64,000 nt of DNA from Thalassia testudinum. Its lineage: Eukaryota > Streptophyta > Magnoliopsida > Alismatales > Hydrocharitaceae. Of the stretch, positions 32,761-43,953 are shown in pieces. A program made the translations under genes and the position numbers. The stretch covers positions 150,400,501 to 150,464,500 of the forward strand of contig JAZHRO010000063.1 in assembly GCA_037157565.1 (NCBI GenBank), given 5' to 3'. Each line of letters starts with the position of its first letter. The first letter of the stretch is position 1. The notes under the pieces are model-generated. The model did no database searches. It had not been told where the DNA came from and was given only the letters and a program-made list of their open reading frames with translations.

Positions 32761-34674
32761 TACACCCATGCCTAACTTTTGCTAGTCCCTTAGGAAAATC
32801 TTATGAAATGAACTTGATTTCTAGACCATGCTTTGAAGCTCAAAAGTCATTATTTCTTCTTTTCAGAAATTAAGTGAGGATGCCAATAGTAGGCCTAGAG
32901 GTACTCAAGTACCCATCAAGATCCAGACTTGACCAACTTTAGCCTCAATCTCCATGAAGGTTTCTAAGGCCCACAGGAACTATCCTAAGGTTTGTTGGAC
33001 CCAGCGGTTAAGCACCTGTACTTGTAACATGGTTAGTCCAGGTTCAGTTCACAGTGTGTTTTTGTAAGAGAGAGGGATAGAAGAATATTTTTCATTTTTG
33101 GAGAGCCTTCTCACTCTTTTCTTGATTATTTCTAGCTTCAGATTGGCTCAAAAACATGGTCTGTACCGGATTCCTTGTTCCCACCATCAATCCTCGCAGG
33201 GTCCCTAGCTTTTGATCCTTCGAGATAGCACCACATATGGCAATCCCCAGAACCCTAACTTTCGACACTTCAAGATAGTGCTGCCCATGGCATTCTATAG
33301 CTAAATTCAGACCATGGCGATCAAGATTTTGAGATAATCCCACCAATGGCACCTGAACCAACACAAGGTGTTTACGTGCCCTCGGTAGATATTTAGATAT
33401 CCTAGGAGACAAGCACTGAGGAGATGATATGTTATTGTGCATCTTCAAGAGCAATTTCCCACCTCTCCACATAGGGAACTTGTCCAAATCAACTTGTGTT
33501 GATAAGTCGCTCCTAATCTAGGTAGCTATTTCATAACAGAATTAATGCTTTTGCGTGATTTTGATATTAAGTGCACTGAACCAAGCTGTGTGTGGATTAG
33601 GGTGCTTAGGTTACCGAGTCGTACAAGCCAGAGGTCAGTTAATGAGGCCGAATAATCCTTAAGCCTTAGACGTAATACATAAGCTTCGCATTTCCCTCAA
33701 CCTCTTGAGGACTATCCAGATCTTAACGGATACATGAATTTTTAAGCCTAAAACAAGCCCAAGAGGCTTAAGACCAGCACTCATACTAATCTCTTTGTCT
33801 CTTTGTCATTCTAGGACTTAATTTTTTTCTTTTGATTTGGACTAAAACTTAAGTAGATTCCATAATCTTTTACTAATGACTATCACCTTTTTGTTTCAAA
33901 TTGTTGCTCTTTTTTATTTTTGAATCACCTACTCATTTCCTCCTAAAAAATGATATGCAATAAATTTTCTCAAAATTTTCTCCCCTTTGTCCATTTTTTT
34001 GTGTTTTCAATTTTTTGGTCTTTTGGAATATGTAATTTTTTGTGAGAACTCCTCAGAAACTCAAGTTTTTTGTGTGTTTCGACTTTAACACACCCCATGC
34101 CTAAGTTTTACAATGTCATCATTGTAAAGTGGAGGGTATGGAATCAGCTTGGGTTCAAGGATTAGAGCAGGGTCAAAAGGGTGGGTGAATGGGTGGGGAT
34201 GATTGTTGCAGATGATTTCAAGCTCTGGTACAGGTACCAAAGGTGGATTCAGCTATTCCAAAACTAAACTTACAGTGTAGTAGACATGAAGCTCAAAAGT
34301 ATAATTAGAAGGGTCTTGGGTTTTTGAAATGACAGGTTGCCTCCTGTTAAGTGCTAAATTCAATTCCTTCAACCAAGCAAAAAGTGGTCATGGAGAAGAA
34401 GTGGTCAAATTAGTGGAGTTTTGTAGAACAAGCATCTTGATTAATAGCCTGGTTGGTCTAACCAAGTGCTTATTTAGATTGACAGGTTGATGATGCAGCC
34501 CAAACCCAATCAGTCTAGTGGGTTGATGGATATGGATCAGCAGATATGGTGCCCACCAGATACTTTGTGACTCAGAAGGATGTGGAAATGAAAATCCAAA
34601 ATTTGGCTGATTTGATTTAGCCTGGTCAGAGTAGGGATCCTCAAATGAAATAGTCTATGGAGGATGTAGGAACT
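32761..34674 (-). other. 3' tail of element G
   Basis: Read on the minus strand: a post-pol motif at 34331-34385 (GAAGGAATTGAATTTAGCAC then CAGGAGGCAACCTG), GATGACATTGT with ACTTAGGCATGGGG at 34088-34118, about 1.3 kb of tail collinear with H and F, a hairpin TTTTCCTA/TAGCAAAA (32777-32798, one mismatch) and the purine tract at 32761-32772. No pol is seen between 34390 and 34674, so G either lacks pol or was cut here. Confidence 0.65.
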
Positions 34675-35170
34675 TGATGTAGACACAATTATTGGGGATA
34701 AAATGCCTATCCATGCATGTTCTTAGGCTTAGATTTGCATTTTATGTTATAAATATTGCATAGCATGCATCATCCTGCATTTAGAGTAGTTGTGTATATT
34801 TTAGGTTAATTACATCCTTTTTATGGCCAAGAGGGAAGGAGATTTATTTCAAAGCCTTGGATGGATGATCTGACAGTACAGATCTGATGAGGACAACGAC
34901 TGGATTTTAACGCCTCCGAAATTGTCTAGATCAAAATCCCGTAGCATCTTATGAAGTTCGAGGAAGATCAATGGCTAGGGGGTAATGCAACATCCATATG
35001 GGCTTTGAATGAAAAATCCGACCGTACGGATGGATCTGGAGTGACGATAGTAGTTTGGTAATGCAGAAATTACCTTAATCCAAGCATCGTGGCACCCTCT
35101 GCAACAGACAGAAGATGGATGGCCCAGATGGCGTCATGTGGTGCCATCTAGGCCGCCCAACATAGGCCAG
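34675..35170 (+). mobile_element. Truncated plus-strand LTR I (U3 part)
   Basis: Starts about TGATGTAGACAC after a purine-rich GGAGGATGTAGG run. It shares short stretches with U3 of LTR A, for example CCGACCGTACGGATGGA against CGGACCGCACGGATGGA. It stops at 35170 where LTR D begins, so element D probably landed in it. Start position and identity are tentative. Confidence 0.45.
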
Positions 35171-36835
35171 TGTTGAATGCGGAAAACTACGTGATCAAAG
35201 TTAGATTCGAAAAACTTATCATTGCAGTTTGATTTGTGAAGAAATCTGTCAACAAATAAATTTATACCAAAATTCTAAGAATTCCAGGTCGAACATAGGG
35301 AGGCTATGTCAATCTAAAATCCACGATTTATATTTTTTTGTGTTTTTGTTTGAAAATGAAATAATTACACCGGTATTGATATAAACAATAAGAGAGAGAA
35401 AGAGAGAGAGAGAACAATCACTTGATATAATTAGAATGTTTTTACAACTATAAAGCGAAAAATGATTTCAACTAGAAAGTAGAAATTTCTATTCTAGAAA
35501 GCTATTAAAAAGAAGGGAGAGAGATGTTATCCTCCTCGACGAATGCTTGGACGATGAGCTAGACGGAGCGATGCCTAGAAGATGGAGGATAGAGCGAGAA
35601 GGAGGACAAAGCAGGAAGAAGCAGGAACGGGGCAGCATGTCGTCATTGTCGTGGGATCCACTTCCGGAACGGGTGTGAGAAAATTAGATTTAGCTCTAGA
35701 ATAATATCCCGGATGTAGGACAAGCTTTTCTTGAGATTGCGAGAGGTAGAGAAGAAAAGGAAGGGATGAAAAAGAAGTGGAGGTTGGGTCTCCTTTTATA
35801 GTTGTAGGAATCGAGGGAAAATTTGTGATTTCAAGTTTAAAACATTAATATCAAGTCTTTAGTGATGGATTTATCCGTCACTAAAGGTCTGATCATGGTC
35901 AACGTGTGCGTGCCTCCTCGCCTTCCGTGCTCAAAATGCTTGTGCATGTCTTTGAAATCTTAGCCGTCAGATCACAAGATCGGACGTCTTAGATTTCTCC
36001 TCGCCTTCATGTATGCCTTCACCACGCACCCGCATGCGATCAGGCATGAGTGCTATGTGTCAAATCACGCATGTGCGCTATTGGCTGATCCATGTTGCTT
36101 GCAGCCAATCCGCGCTCGCGTAACGCTACTTGACCGCTGTGCTGCAGCGGTTACTTTTCGTGATTTTGATTTCAGGCACGCGTGCTCGCAGCCGTTGGAT
36201 CAGGATCCAATGGCCCAGATCATCCGTGCCCTTCGCCTTAAGAGAGTGTGAGCGGCTCATCTGGGTCATTCCTGGCCATTGGATCAAGATCCAATGGCTA
36301 AGATCAAGCGGTGGAGATCCTTTAGAGATGCAGCGACGATCCTTAGGGCCGATTGGGCGGTTGGGATGGCACCACGTGGCACCATCTTGGCCGTCCATCT
36401 TCTGTGTTGTAGATGGTGCCACAGATGTTGGATTGGATCGATTTTCACGTTGTTAGGCTGCGATCATCAATCCGAACCCATCCGTGTGGTCAGATTTGTC
36501 ATTTGAAGTGCATATTGGCACCATCTTGGCCCTTTATCTTTAGGCTTCCTCGATCTCTATCTGGTGCTACGAATGTCCGATCAGGGCAATCTTGGAGTCG
36601 TTGAACTCCAATCGTCTCCCTAATCAGATCCGTACTATTAGATCTTTGATCCGAGGCCGCGATAAAAAGTCGCCCTATCCCTGACCATAAAAGGAGAAAT
36701 TACTATACAATTTAGACAACTTGACCTAAATGCATGATTATGCATGTTATGCAATATTTACAATGTATGATGCTAATATGACACTAAGAACATGCATTAA
36801 TAGTCATTTTTGGCAATTTAGATGTATGCACATCA
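35171..36835 (-). repeat. Element D 3' LTR
   Basis: 1665 bp on the minus strand, starting TGATGTGCATACATC at 36835 and ending GCATTCAACA at 35171. It pairs with 58750-59808, which is truncated. TATA box TATAAAAG at 35793-35800 (minus). A GA microsatellite lies at 35391-35412. Frames at 36009-36604 are U3 by-products. Confidence 0.85.
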
Positions 36836-37444
36836 CACCCCCATGCTTATCTTTTGCTAATCTCTAGCAAAAACTACATGCTATTTGTAAAAGAATTAGG
36901 ATTTGATTACTCAGGCACAAGTCACTTTCAACAATAAGAAATTTTTACTTAGGACCTAAACTTTAAAAGACACAACAGAGCCCGAGTATCTACCAAAATG
37001 CAAACTGCCTTAAGCCCTCTCTTTATTCAAAGAAAGATCTCTTTTTCTCCATTTTCTTCTTTTCTAATTTTTTTGGATTTTTTTGAGTTTAGGGTTACAG
37101 AGTGGCTTTCTATGACCACTCAACCCACCCAAAACTTCATGAGAACCCTAAGTTCTAAGCATCCTTTTGTGAAAGTGATAGACTCGTTGATCGACAATCA
37201 GAACGAACATCGGGTTTCTAAGCCCCTAGGTGACCTTAGAAAGAATTCTGCCTAAAGGTGTATCTATACGACCAGTAGCTTTCTCCCTACTTTTCCTTTT
37301 TTGGGGTTAACACAGGGGTGAATCCAGTGTATATCTCTCTGACTTATTCTACTTCTTCGCTTCTTCCTAAGTGTTTTAGGATTCATTGTGCATTTCTTAA
37401 GCTGGGTTCTAGACAACCTGCCAATGGGCTGTTACCCACGATAA
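36836..37444 (-). other. Element D 3' tail, distal part, with hairpin and polypurine tract
   Basis: Continues D's 3' tail from 51018 across solo LTR C2. Minus strand: the second GGGTAACAGCCCATTGG module (37398-37440), a segment matching A's 21120-21260, then a hairpin TTTTGCTA/TAGCAAAA (36852-36872) and purine tract AAGCATGGGGGTG ending at 36836. Confidence 0.8.
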
Positions 37445-38629
37445 TGATCGTGTGATTTTACTCAACTCAGTAATTAAGTCAATTTCATTTAATTAAAAGT
37501 AAAAGAAGTCACTTAGGTTAACTTGAAATTGTGTTGGTTGTGTAGTATAGGGTCGAATTAACCTAACATTTTAGAAATTTTTACCGGTTGAGTCCAAGTC
37601 GTTCACTGGGAGGTATAATAATTTCTACATTCACCAATTTTTTTTATTTCTCTATAAGTTTAGAAGGTATAACTAGGTTGATTTTTAAACATGAATTTTG
37701 CCAAAATATTTAAACTATAAAGAATATACAAAATCCCATATGAAAAACATATTTACTCAAATGATCTTCTTTATTAGCAAGTAAACATGTTAGATTTTAA
37801 ATTTTATTTCAAAAGAAATTAAGACAATTAAAAGTTGTTCTATTAAAACATGCCTTTCTACAATTAAAACAAATTCAAAAAGTAATTAAAATGATGCAAG
37901 AACAATAATATTCCTCATGTATTCTCTTCAGCCTCTCTCTTCTTCTTTCTTTCTTTTATTTTCTTCTCTCTCTCGAGCTCTCTTTCTTACCTCTCTTCTT
38001 TGTTCTTGCCTTCTTCTCTTCCTGTCTCTTATTTTCTTTCCCTTAGTCTTCTCCTACCTTCTTCTCTTCCCATAGTGCCTGTTCTCCTAGTTCCTTCTGT
38101 GCCTGTTCTTCTTTCTTTCCTTTGCTTCAGCTCTTCTCAACCTTAGCTTTCAATACTTAGCCATCAACTCAACACGTAGCATTTAACAACCATCGGCTTC
38201 TCTTTCAATTCACTTAGACTTTCAGTTGAATCAGGTTTTTTTTACTTTTTAACCAAAAATTATTTTATTTGCAGCGAGGTCCTTTCGAGGATATACAACA
38301 CCCTGAGACTAGGGTGGGACCAGACCCTACTCAGTCCTCGCCTAATCTCAATTAGGTTAGTTTTTGGTTTATTTCATTTTGGTTCATAGTCTTGAGAAAA
38401 TTCGGCTCAACCTAGCCTCCCAGGCCTCTCACCCTCCCAGGGCACATTCTCGCTCACGCCCACAAGGGTGCACACCCGCAAGCACACAAGCCCGCACACA
38501 CACACATGCACATGCTTAGATTAGATCGGTAACTGGTGCGCCGAGCGCTGACGACGAAAGAGCCAATGTAACAAAATCTTAATATCCCCATGCACGTGCT
38601 CAGAAACTAGCGATGTGGGACTATCCTAC
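37445..38629 (-). mobile_element. Solo LTR C2, 3' part
   Basis: Reverse complement of C1 28990-30134. It includes the AGGTCCTTTCGAGGA and GGGTGGGACCAGACCCTAC segments (38275-38330) and a CT-rich run at 37920-38060 that mirrors C1's purine run. It is cut at 38629 by element B. Confidence 0.85.
38625..38629. repeat. Target site duplication of element B, left copy
   Basis: CCTAC, against CCTAG at 48157-48161 (four of five). Confidence 0.75.
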
Positions 38630-40817
38630 TAATTGCGCAGCAATCATAGGTCTTAATTGGCCTAGATTAAGCTAAGACTTAGCATAAGTTAGGGTTATTC
38701 ACACATACATATGCATTGTCTGCATCTTTACTGCTTTCCATTAGCTATGCATGAAATAATGTTATAATGTGTTGATTAAGTGCATTATGTCAATTGCAGG
38801 CAATAAGCTAATCAGGAGCTGGATCTGAAGCTGGATCAGGAATAACAAGAGTTGTAGCAGAACTGGAGTAGAAGGCCTAGTTTAGATGTAGGAATAATAA
38901 TGTAAGGGGGTTAAAAGTTTGCTATCCTATTAAGTAGGAATAAAGCAGTAAAATGTGAAGAGCTTAGGTCCATCCTAGCCCTAGGATAGCCTAAAGACTT
39001 CCCCAAGCCTTAGCCACCCTTAGATTAGGTCACAACACCCTAGGAAGCCCTAAAACCCTAGTTCCAACCCTTCTCTGGACGTCCAGATAAGTTTTAAGAT
39101 GTCCAGGACCCTTAGCCAACTCTCGCACACTTCAAACCCACTTCTGCAGTGTTATTGGACGTCTAGACACTTTGTCAAACGTCTAATTTCTGCAGAATAC
39201 CCAAAAACGAACCCGAAATCCTTCTTGACTCTAATTGGAGGTCCAGACAACAAGTCTAGACTTTCGATTTTTGAGAATAAGATGTCTTATTATATTATTA
39301 GACGTCAGATACTTCTCTCCAATTCCTGTTTTGAGATTTAAGCCTTGATCTTGGATCTCTAGGTCCCTAAACCCAATTCCAACCCCATAGAAACCTAAAT
39401 TAAGGTGCCCTAACCCTAGTACATCACCTCTAGACCTCCCTAAGGACCTAATTAGGTCCTCACTAAACCTAATTGAGTTGGACCTTAGTCAATTCCATCA
39501 GCCTATTCAATTGGACTCATTGAGTCCAATTGAGCCCTGATCTCAGCACACACTGTCCAATTGGACTCAGTGAGAGTCAAATTGACCTAGACCTGACTTA
39601 ATTGAGTTGTTTTACTCTCAATTAAGTTTTCACACACCCAATTAAACTTGTATTAAGTTTAATTGCACTTTACCTTAGTGGATTAGGGTTTATAACCCTA
39701 ATTTGAGACATACCTTGACCTATACCCACTAGAACCTAAACTAATCAACCTAGCCACCTAAGTTTCGACCCACACACACCCACACACACCATCCACACGA
39801 AAATATCTAGCCTAGAGTTCTCTAGTACTCTCTACCATGTGTAGTTGCCTTGGTTGCTAAAAATAGCAACCAAGAGCCATTCGATTTTTAGATCAACATT
39901 TGGTGGATCTAAAAACCACCATCCACCCTCTCTCTCTCACTCTCCCACGAGCTCCCACCATAGGCCTCTCTAGATAATTCCATAATTCTCTAGAGAACTT
40001 CCCTTAGGTCTATGAAAAGACCCCTTGGGTGGCCATTTGCACCCATTCACTTCCTTGGCATCCATTCCACTTAGGCTAGGCACTTACATTTCCACTCCAC
40101 CTCCACGAGTTGAGCACCACCATGGAGGCCACCATCTCCACGCCAGGAAGCTGGATCATCTCCCTAACCTCTCTCCAAGGGCCGGCCTAAGTTCCATTGG
40201 CCGCCCCTCATTCTCTCAACCATTCAAAGGCCATTGGGGACCACCCCTGAATGCCCTTCCATTCTGCTAGATTTAGATTATGCTCTTCATATATTTACTG
40301 CTTTTATTTACTGCTTAGTAGTGTAGTCTTATTTCTCCCACAATGATGCATGAGAAATCTCCCCATCGATTCTTGTATGCGATCATTTTCTGGTAACTAG
40401 ATTTAATTTTCAAGCATTTATGTACAAGCTTCCCTATACGTTTTATGTTGCAAAAGACTCTCCCGCTGAATGAATGAAAAATGCTTATATATATATATTT
40501 GCCTCTATATGTTTGAAATCACCATGAGCTTAATAATTGTCATTCTTTTTGTGTGATTCAAGTTGCCTGTTTCCGATTCTTAATATTCTTGCAACTAAGC
40601 ATGTCATACCTAAATACGTAATAATCACGAAATGGCATGCAATTGTAAACAAAGTAGAGTAAGATTGATTTCAAAAGTAAAAGCAACGCCTCCCAGAGAC
40701 GAACGACCAGGACTCAAGTCTTGCTATCTTTAGAAATCAATTTTTGACGAACATTTATGCGCGACAATACTACGATTTCCGACGACTTCCAAATGCGCAA
40801 AAATGGCATTTCTGTCA
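38630..40817 (+). repeat. Element B 5' LTR
   Basis: 2188 bp, start TAATTGCGCAGCAATCA (TG mutated to TA), end TTCTGTCA. It carries GGACGTCC-type motifs (39078-39310) and a hairpin with 12-bp arms CAATTGGACTCA/TGAGTCCAATTG at 39508-39532. The TATA position reads TATGAAAA at 40011, so this promoter may be weakened. Confidence 0.92.
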
Positions 40818-40819
40818 AA

Positions 40820-40837
40820 TGGCGCCATTACTGGGGA
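40820..40837 (+). other. Primer binding site of element B
   Basis: TGGCGCCATTACTGGGGA, three mismatches to the tRNA-Asp complement, all G-to-A or C-to-T. It is followed by GGCAAC as in A. Confidence 0.8.
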
Positions 40838-42435
40838 GGCAACATCATTTTTCTTGATTTTGATCTTTTAATCTATCACTGACAAATCTACCTCTACTTT
40901 GTTTTCGATGTGCAGGACAATACGAAATGAAAATGGGATCCGCGCACACATTGAGCACGGTAAAGAAAAATCAGGTGCACATCATCTATCGTAGATTAGT
41001 TTTATTTTCTGAACCCTAGGATTAGATCTACTTTCTGCAGTCTCTTTTGAATAAAAAGAGAGATTTTTCTCATTTTCATGAAAAATAAAAAAAAATCAAA
41101 AAGAAAAATTTTGAAAAAAAAAAATATATAGATTAGATTTCCTTTCGAGCTTAGGTTAGTTTGAAAAAAAAACGTGCAAAATTTTCAAAAAAAAAAAATC
41201 TTTTTGGTGGAAAGCTTAGATTTTAAGTTTAAACCTCTTTAAAAGCTTTTATACCATCTTCTGATTTTTAGCCATATTTCAAGTCTAATTTAAAAATTCG
41301 ATTGCCGAAAAATTTGTAGCCAAAAAATTTGAAAATTTGAGTCAAACCTTCATTTTCAAACCACCTTTAAATTCCACTGTTATTTTGAAAAAATTCCAAA
41401 TATAAAATTTTTAAAAATTCGCGAAGTGCACGGGGGTCAGATTGACCCAGATTCAAAATTTTTCAAATTTCAAAAAGTAATTCCGAGCAATTTGCAAATC
41501 TGATTTGACTAAAAATGGTGGGGTTTGAAAGATGATCTCATTGGCTTTTTTTTCCATATTTTTCCCAAATTTTTGAAGATCATTTGATACAGCTTCAAAG
41601 TGAAAAACCAACCAGGGGTCAAAATTCCAGATATGACCCAAATTCCAGATATGACCCCCTAATATTCAAAATTCCCTAAAAATTCGGTTGAAACAATAAA
41701 AGTTCCAAAAAAATATTCTATGAAAAAATGATTGAAAAAGGAATCTACTCGCAAAATTTCAAATTAATTTGATTCCAATTATTAGTAGAAAATCAACATT
41801 AATTTTGTGGTTTGCTGAAACAGAGAAAAACCCTAGAAGTGCATGCAACCTAGGTCAAACCCGTAGGGTTACAACTAGAGACCACACATTGGGCTAACTT
41901 AGACTTAATCAAGTCTAGTTAGCCGGTGAACTTGGTCACCTTCTGGGCCACTCACCATAAACCCCACTAAAGAAAACGGATTAAAATTAACTTTAAAATA
42001 TGAAATCAACCTGAGTTTGTTGTCGTACTACTGGGTGAGTTTAATCTCTCTTGCCAAACCTGGTGACTAAGTCTGTGGGGTAGTGTCAAACGACCGCAGC
42101 TTGGGGGTCAACGGAACCGAAGGTGTAAGCCAAAGGAAGAACCTTCCCCTTAGTCCCCTCGTAACCAGACTGGCTGGGTTACTTAAGAGGCGAGATTCAC
42201 TTTCAGTCGGTTGTACGACGAAGTTATCTTCAGGAATTCAAATCCCTAATGAAAAATCTGGTCACCTGATCTATAAGGACCATTTGATTGACAGGGTCTT
42301 AGCCTTGTCCTGCGTGGCTACACCAACCTAGGGGTTGGGCGGTGTATGCATGGAAGGTCACTTCGACCTCACTTGGTTGGACCTTGAGAGCCGCTCCGAA
42401 GGAGGCGAGTCACTTCTTCCATCTGCTGAGCCGCG
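40838..42435 (+). other. 5' leader of element B
   Basis: A very AT-rich first kilobase (poly-A runs at 41088-41130 and 41166-41205, and a small duplicated CCAGATATGACCC at 41629-41655) without a frame. It is followed by the shared block 42060-42181 with the GGAAG-AAC-CTTCC hairpin. The orphan frame starts 255 bp after the block. Confidence 0.7.
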
Positions 42436-43953
42436 ATGGCTAACATTGGATTTGGACCTAATCAGGATCCAGAAGAGCTGAACCCATGAGCTTATCTGAG
42501 AGCTCGGGTCACTGAATCAGCTCAACCTTGGGATCAGAACCCAAGGTGGCAAAGATGACTTTTCGCTTCGCCTGATCCTTCTCCTCGAGTTACCGAAATG
42601 GTTAACCCATATCCTAACCCTGGATATTATGACCCATACCAGTTGGTCCCTCAAAGGATCGCATCTTATAACCCAAGATATGGATTTCGTACTCCTGCTT
42701 CTCACCGATGGAACATGGGTAGGCCTAATTCACCCACTGGAACCCTTGAAGAGCTACCGGTGCATATGCGGCCACATTATAGAATACAGAGAGCTATAGC
42801 GAGCGCTAAGGAAAAGGTCGCATCCTATCTACGTGAAATCTAGGCTATCATTGAGCTGAACCAAAGACAAAGCCGGATTGCGCATCAACAAGCTGTGATG
42901 GAGCTCCTTCAGGAAACAGCAGAGATAACAAGGCGAATGGGACAAAATCGGGAAACTCAAGAACTATTGCTTTTGAGATATCAAGTGGAGAATAGCATTG
43001 AAGACCTCGAAGAATCTGAAACAACTACGCCGGAAGAACACACAGAAGATTCTCAGGAGCAGATGCCCGAAGATCACTCAAGGGAAAAAGAATCTAGCGT
43101 GGATATGAGACAGGAGCAGGAAGTATGCCGAATGGGTTCATCTAAGAACTCCATTCAGAAAATTGAGGAAAGGACTGATATCTCTAGGTCTGAGCCACAA
43201 TCAGATTATCCTGAATCCTGGGAGACACCTTTTGGGTTGGATAACCCAATCGAGATAAGGGAAGCGGATCCAATTGAGGATATGGATCCTAAGGCAGGCA
43301 TTACATGAGACACTACTGATCAATCTAGACCACTTCCCATTGTAGGTGAACGTGTGCTAGAGCCAACATCTTCTGATCTGTACTCTTCTTTCACCTACAT
43401 CCCTAATTTGGATATTAGAGATTCTAAGATGACACTTTCTATCCCTGATCCTAACATCCAAAAACCAGAAGTAGCTATGGACGACTTAACTGAAGAAATA
43501 AATATGCTACCTGAGGCAAGAATTACTGAGGAACCCAATGCATATGAGGGTGAAGCTTTGAGTAGAAGGAGCTAGGGATGCACCTATCATCCTAGTAGAT
43601 GGCTCGAATTTGAGCCTGAGGAGACAGCCTCTGATGAATCAGAGATGGGTACTGTTGAGGATTTCAGTGACCTCCCTACAGATTTTCTACTTTCACGAAT
43701 ACCCCCGTATGACCCAGAGCCTGGAGAGGGAATGATCTTTGATGTCAATTATCATTATGAGGATCCCTATGACTCAGATTCTAGTTCTGAGATACATGTT
43801 GATCTACTCCCTCAACAACTTCCTGCTGAATTGTGGGACATGATAAATCAGCTAAATCAACATCATGATCCCACCTCTGATTATCCTCTATTTTCCACTA
43901 CCACTCCACACTTTCTTATAGCTAGACATTTTGGAGTAGGGGTGCATAATTAG
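42436..43953 (+). pseudogene. Orphan acidic reading frame of element B, unknown function
   Basis: A single uninterrupted frame of 506 codons from ATG 42436 to TAG 43951, with no frameshift but five internal stops: TGA 42487, TGA 42556, TAG 42841, TGA 43306, TAG 43573. Every one is a possible C-to-T product (CGA or CAG). The N-terminal third is basic and rich in Pro, Tyr and Arg (VNPYPNPGYYDPYQLVPQRI). The middle is a likely helix (RQSRIAHQQAVMELLQETAE). The rest is strongly acidic with Glu/Asp/Ser runs and ends in a short hydrophobic segment. I recognise no capsid, zinc-knuckle, protease or polymerase motif and no similarity to gag of A or D. It occupies the place of gag-pol. It could be a diverged Gag, an accessory protein or a captured host sequence; undecided. 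Confidence 0.6.

Noticed and set aside
36009..36604. A possible host exon cluster
   Set aside because: The sequence is U3 of LTR D and is matched in part by LTR E at 60700-60900.
41040..41210. Poly-A runs as a processed-transcript tail
   Set aside because: Multiple A runs scattered in an AT-rich leader, with no adjoining coding sequence or target duplication.
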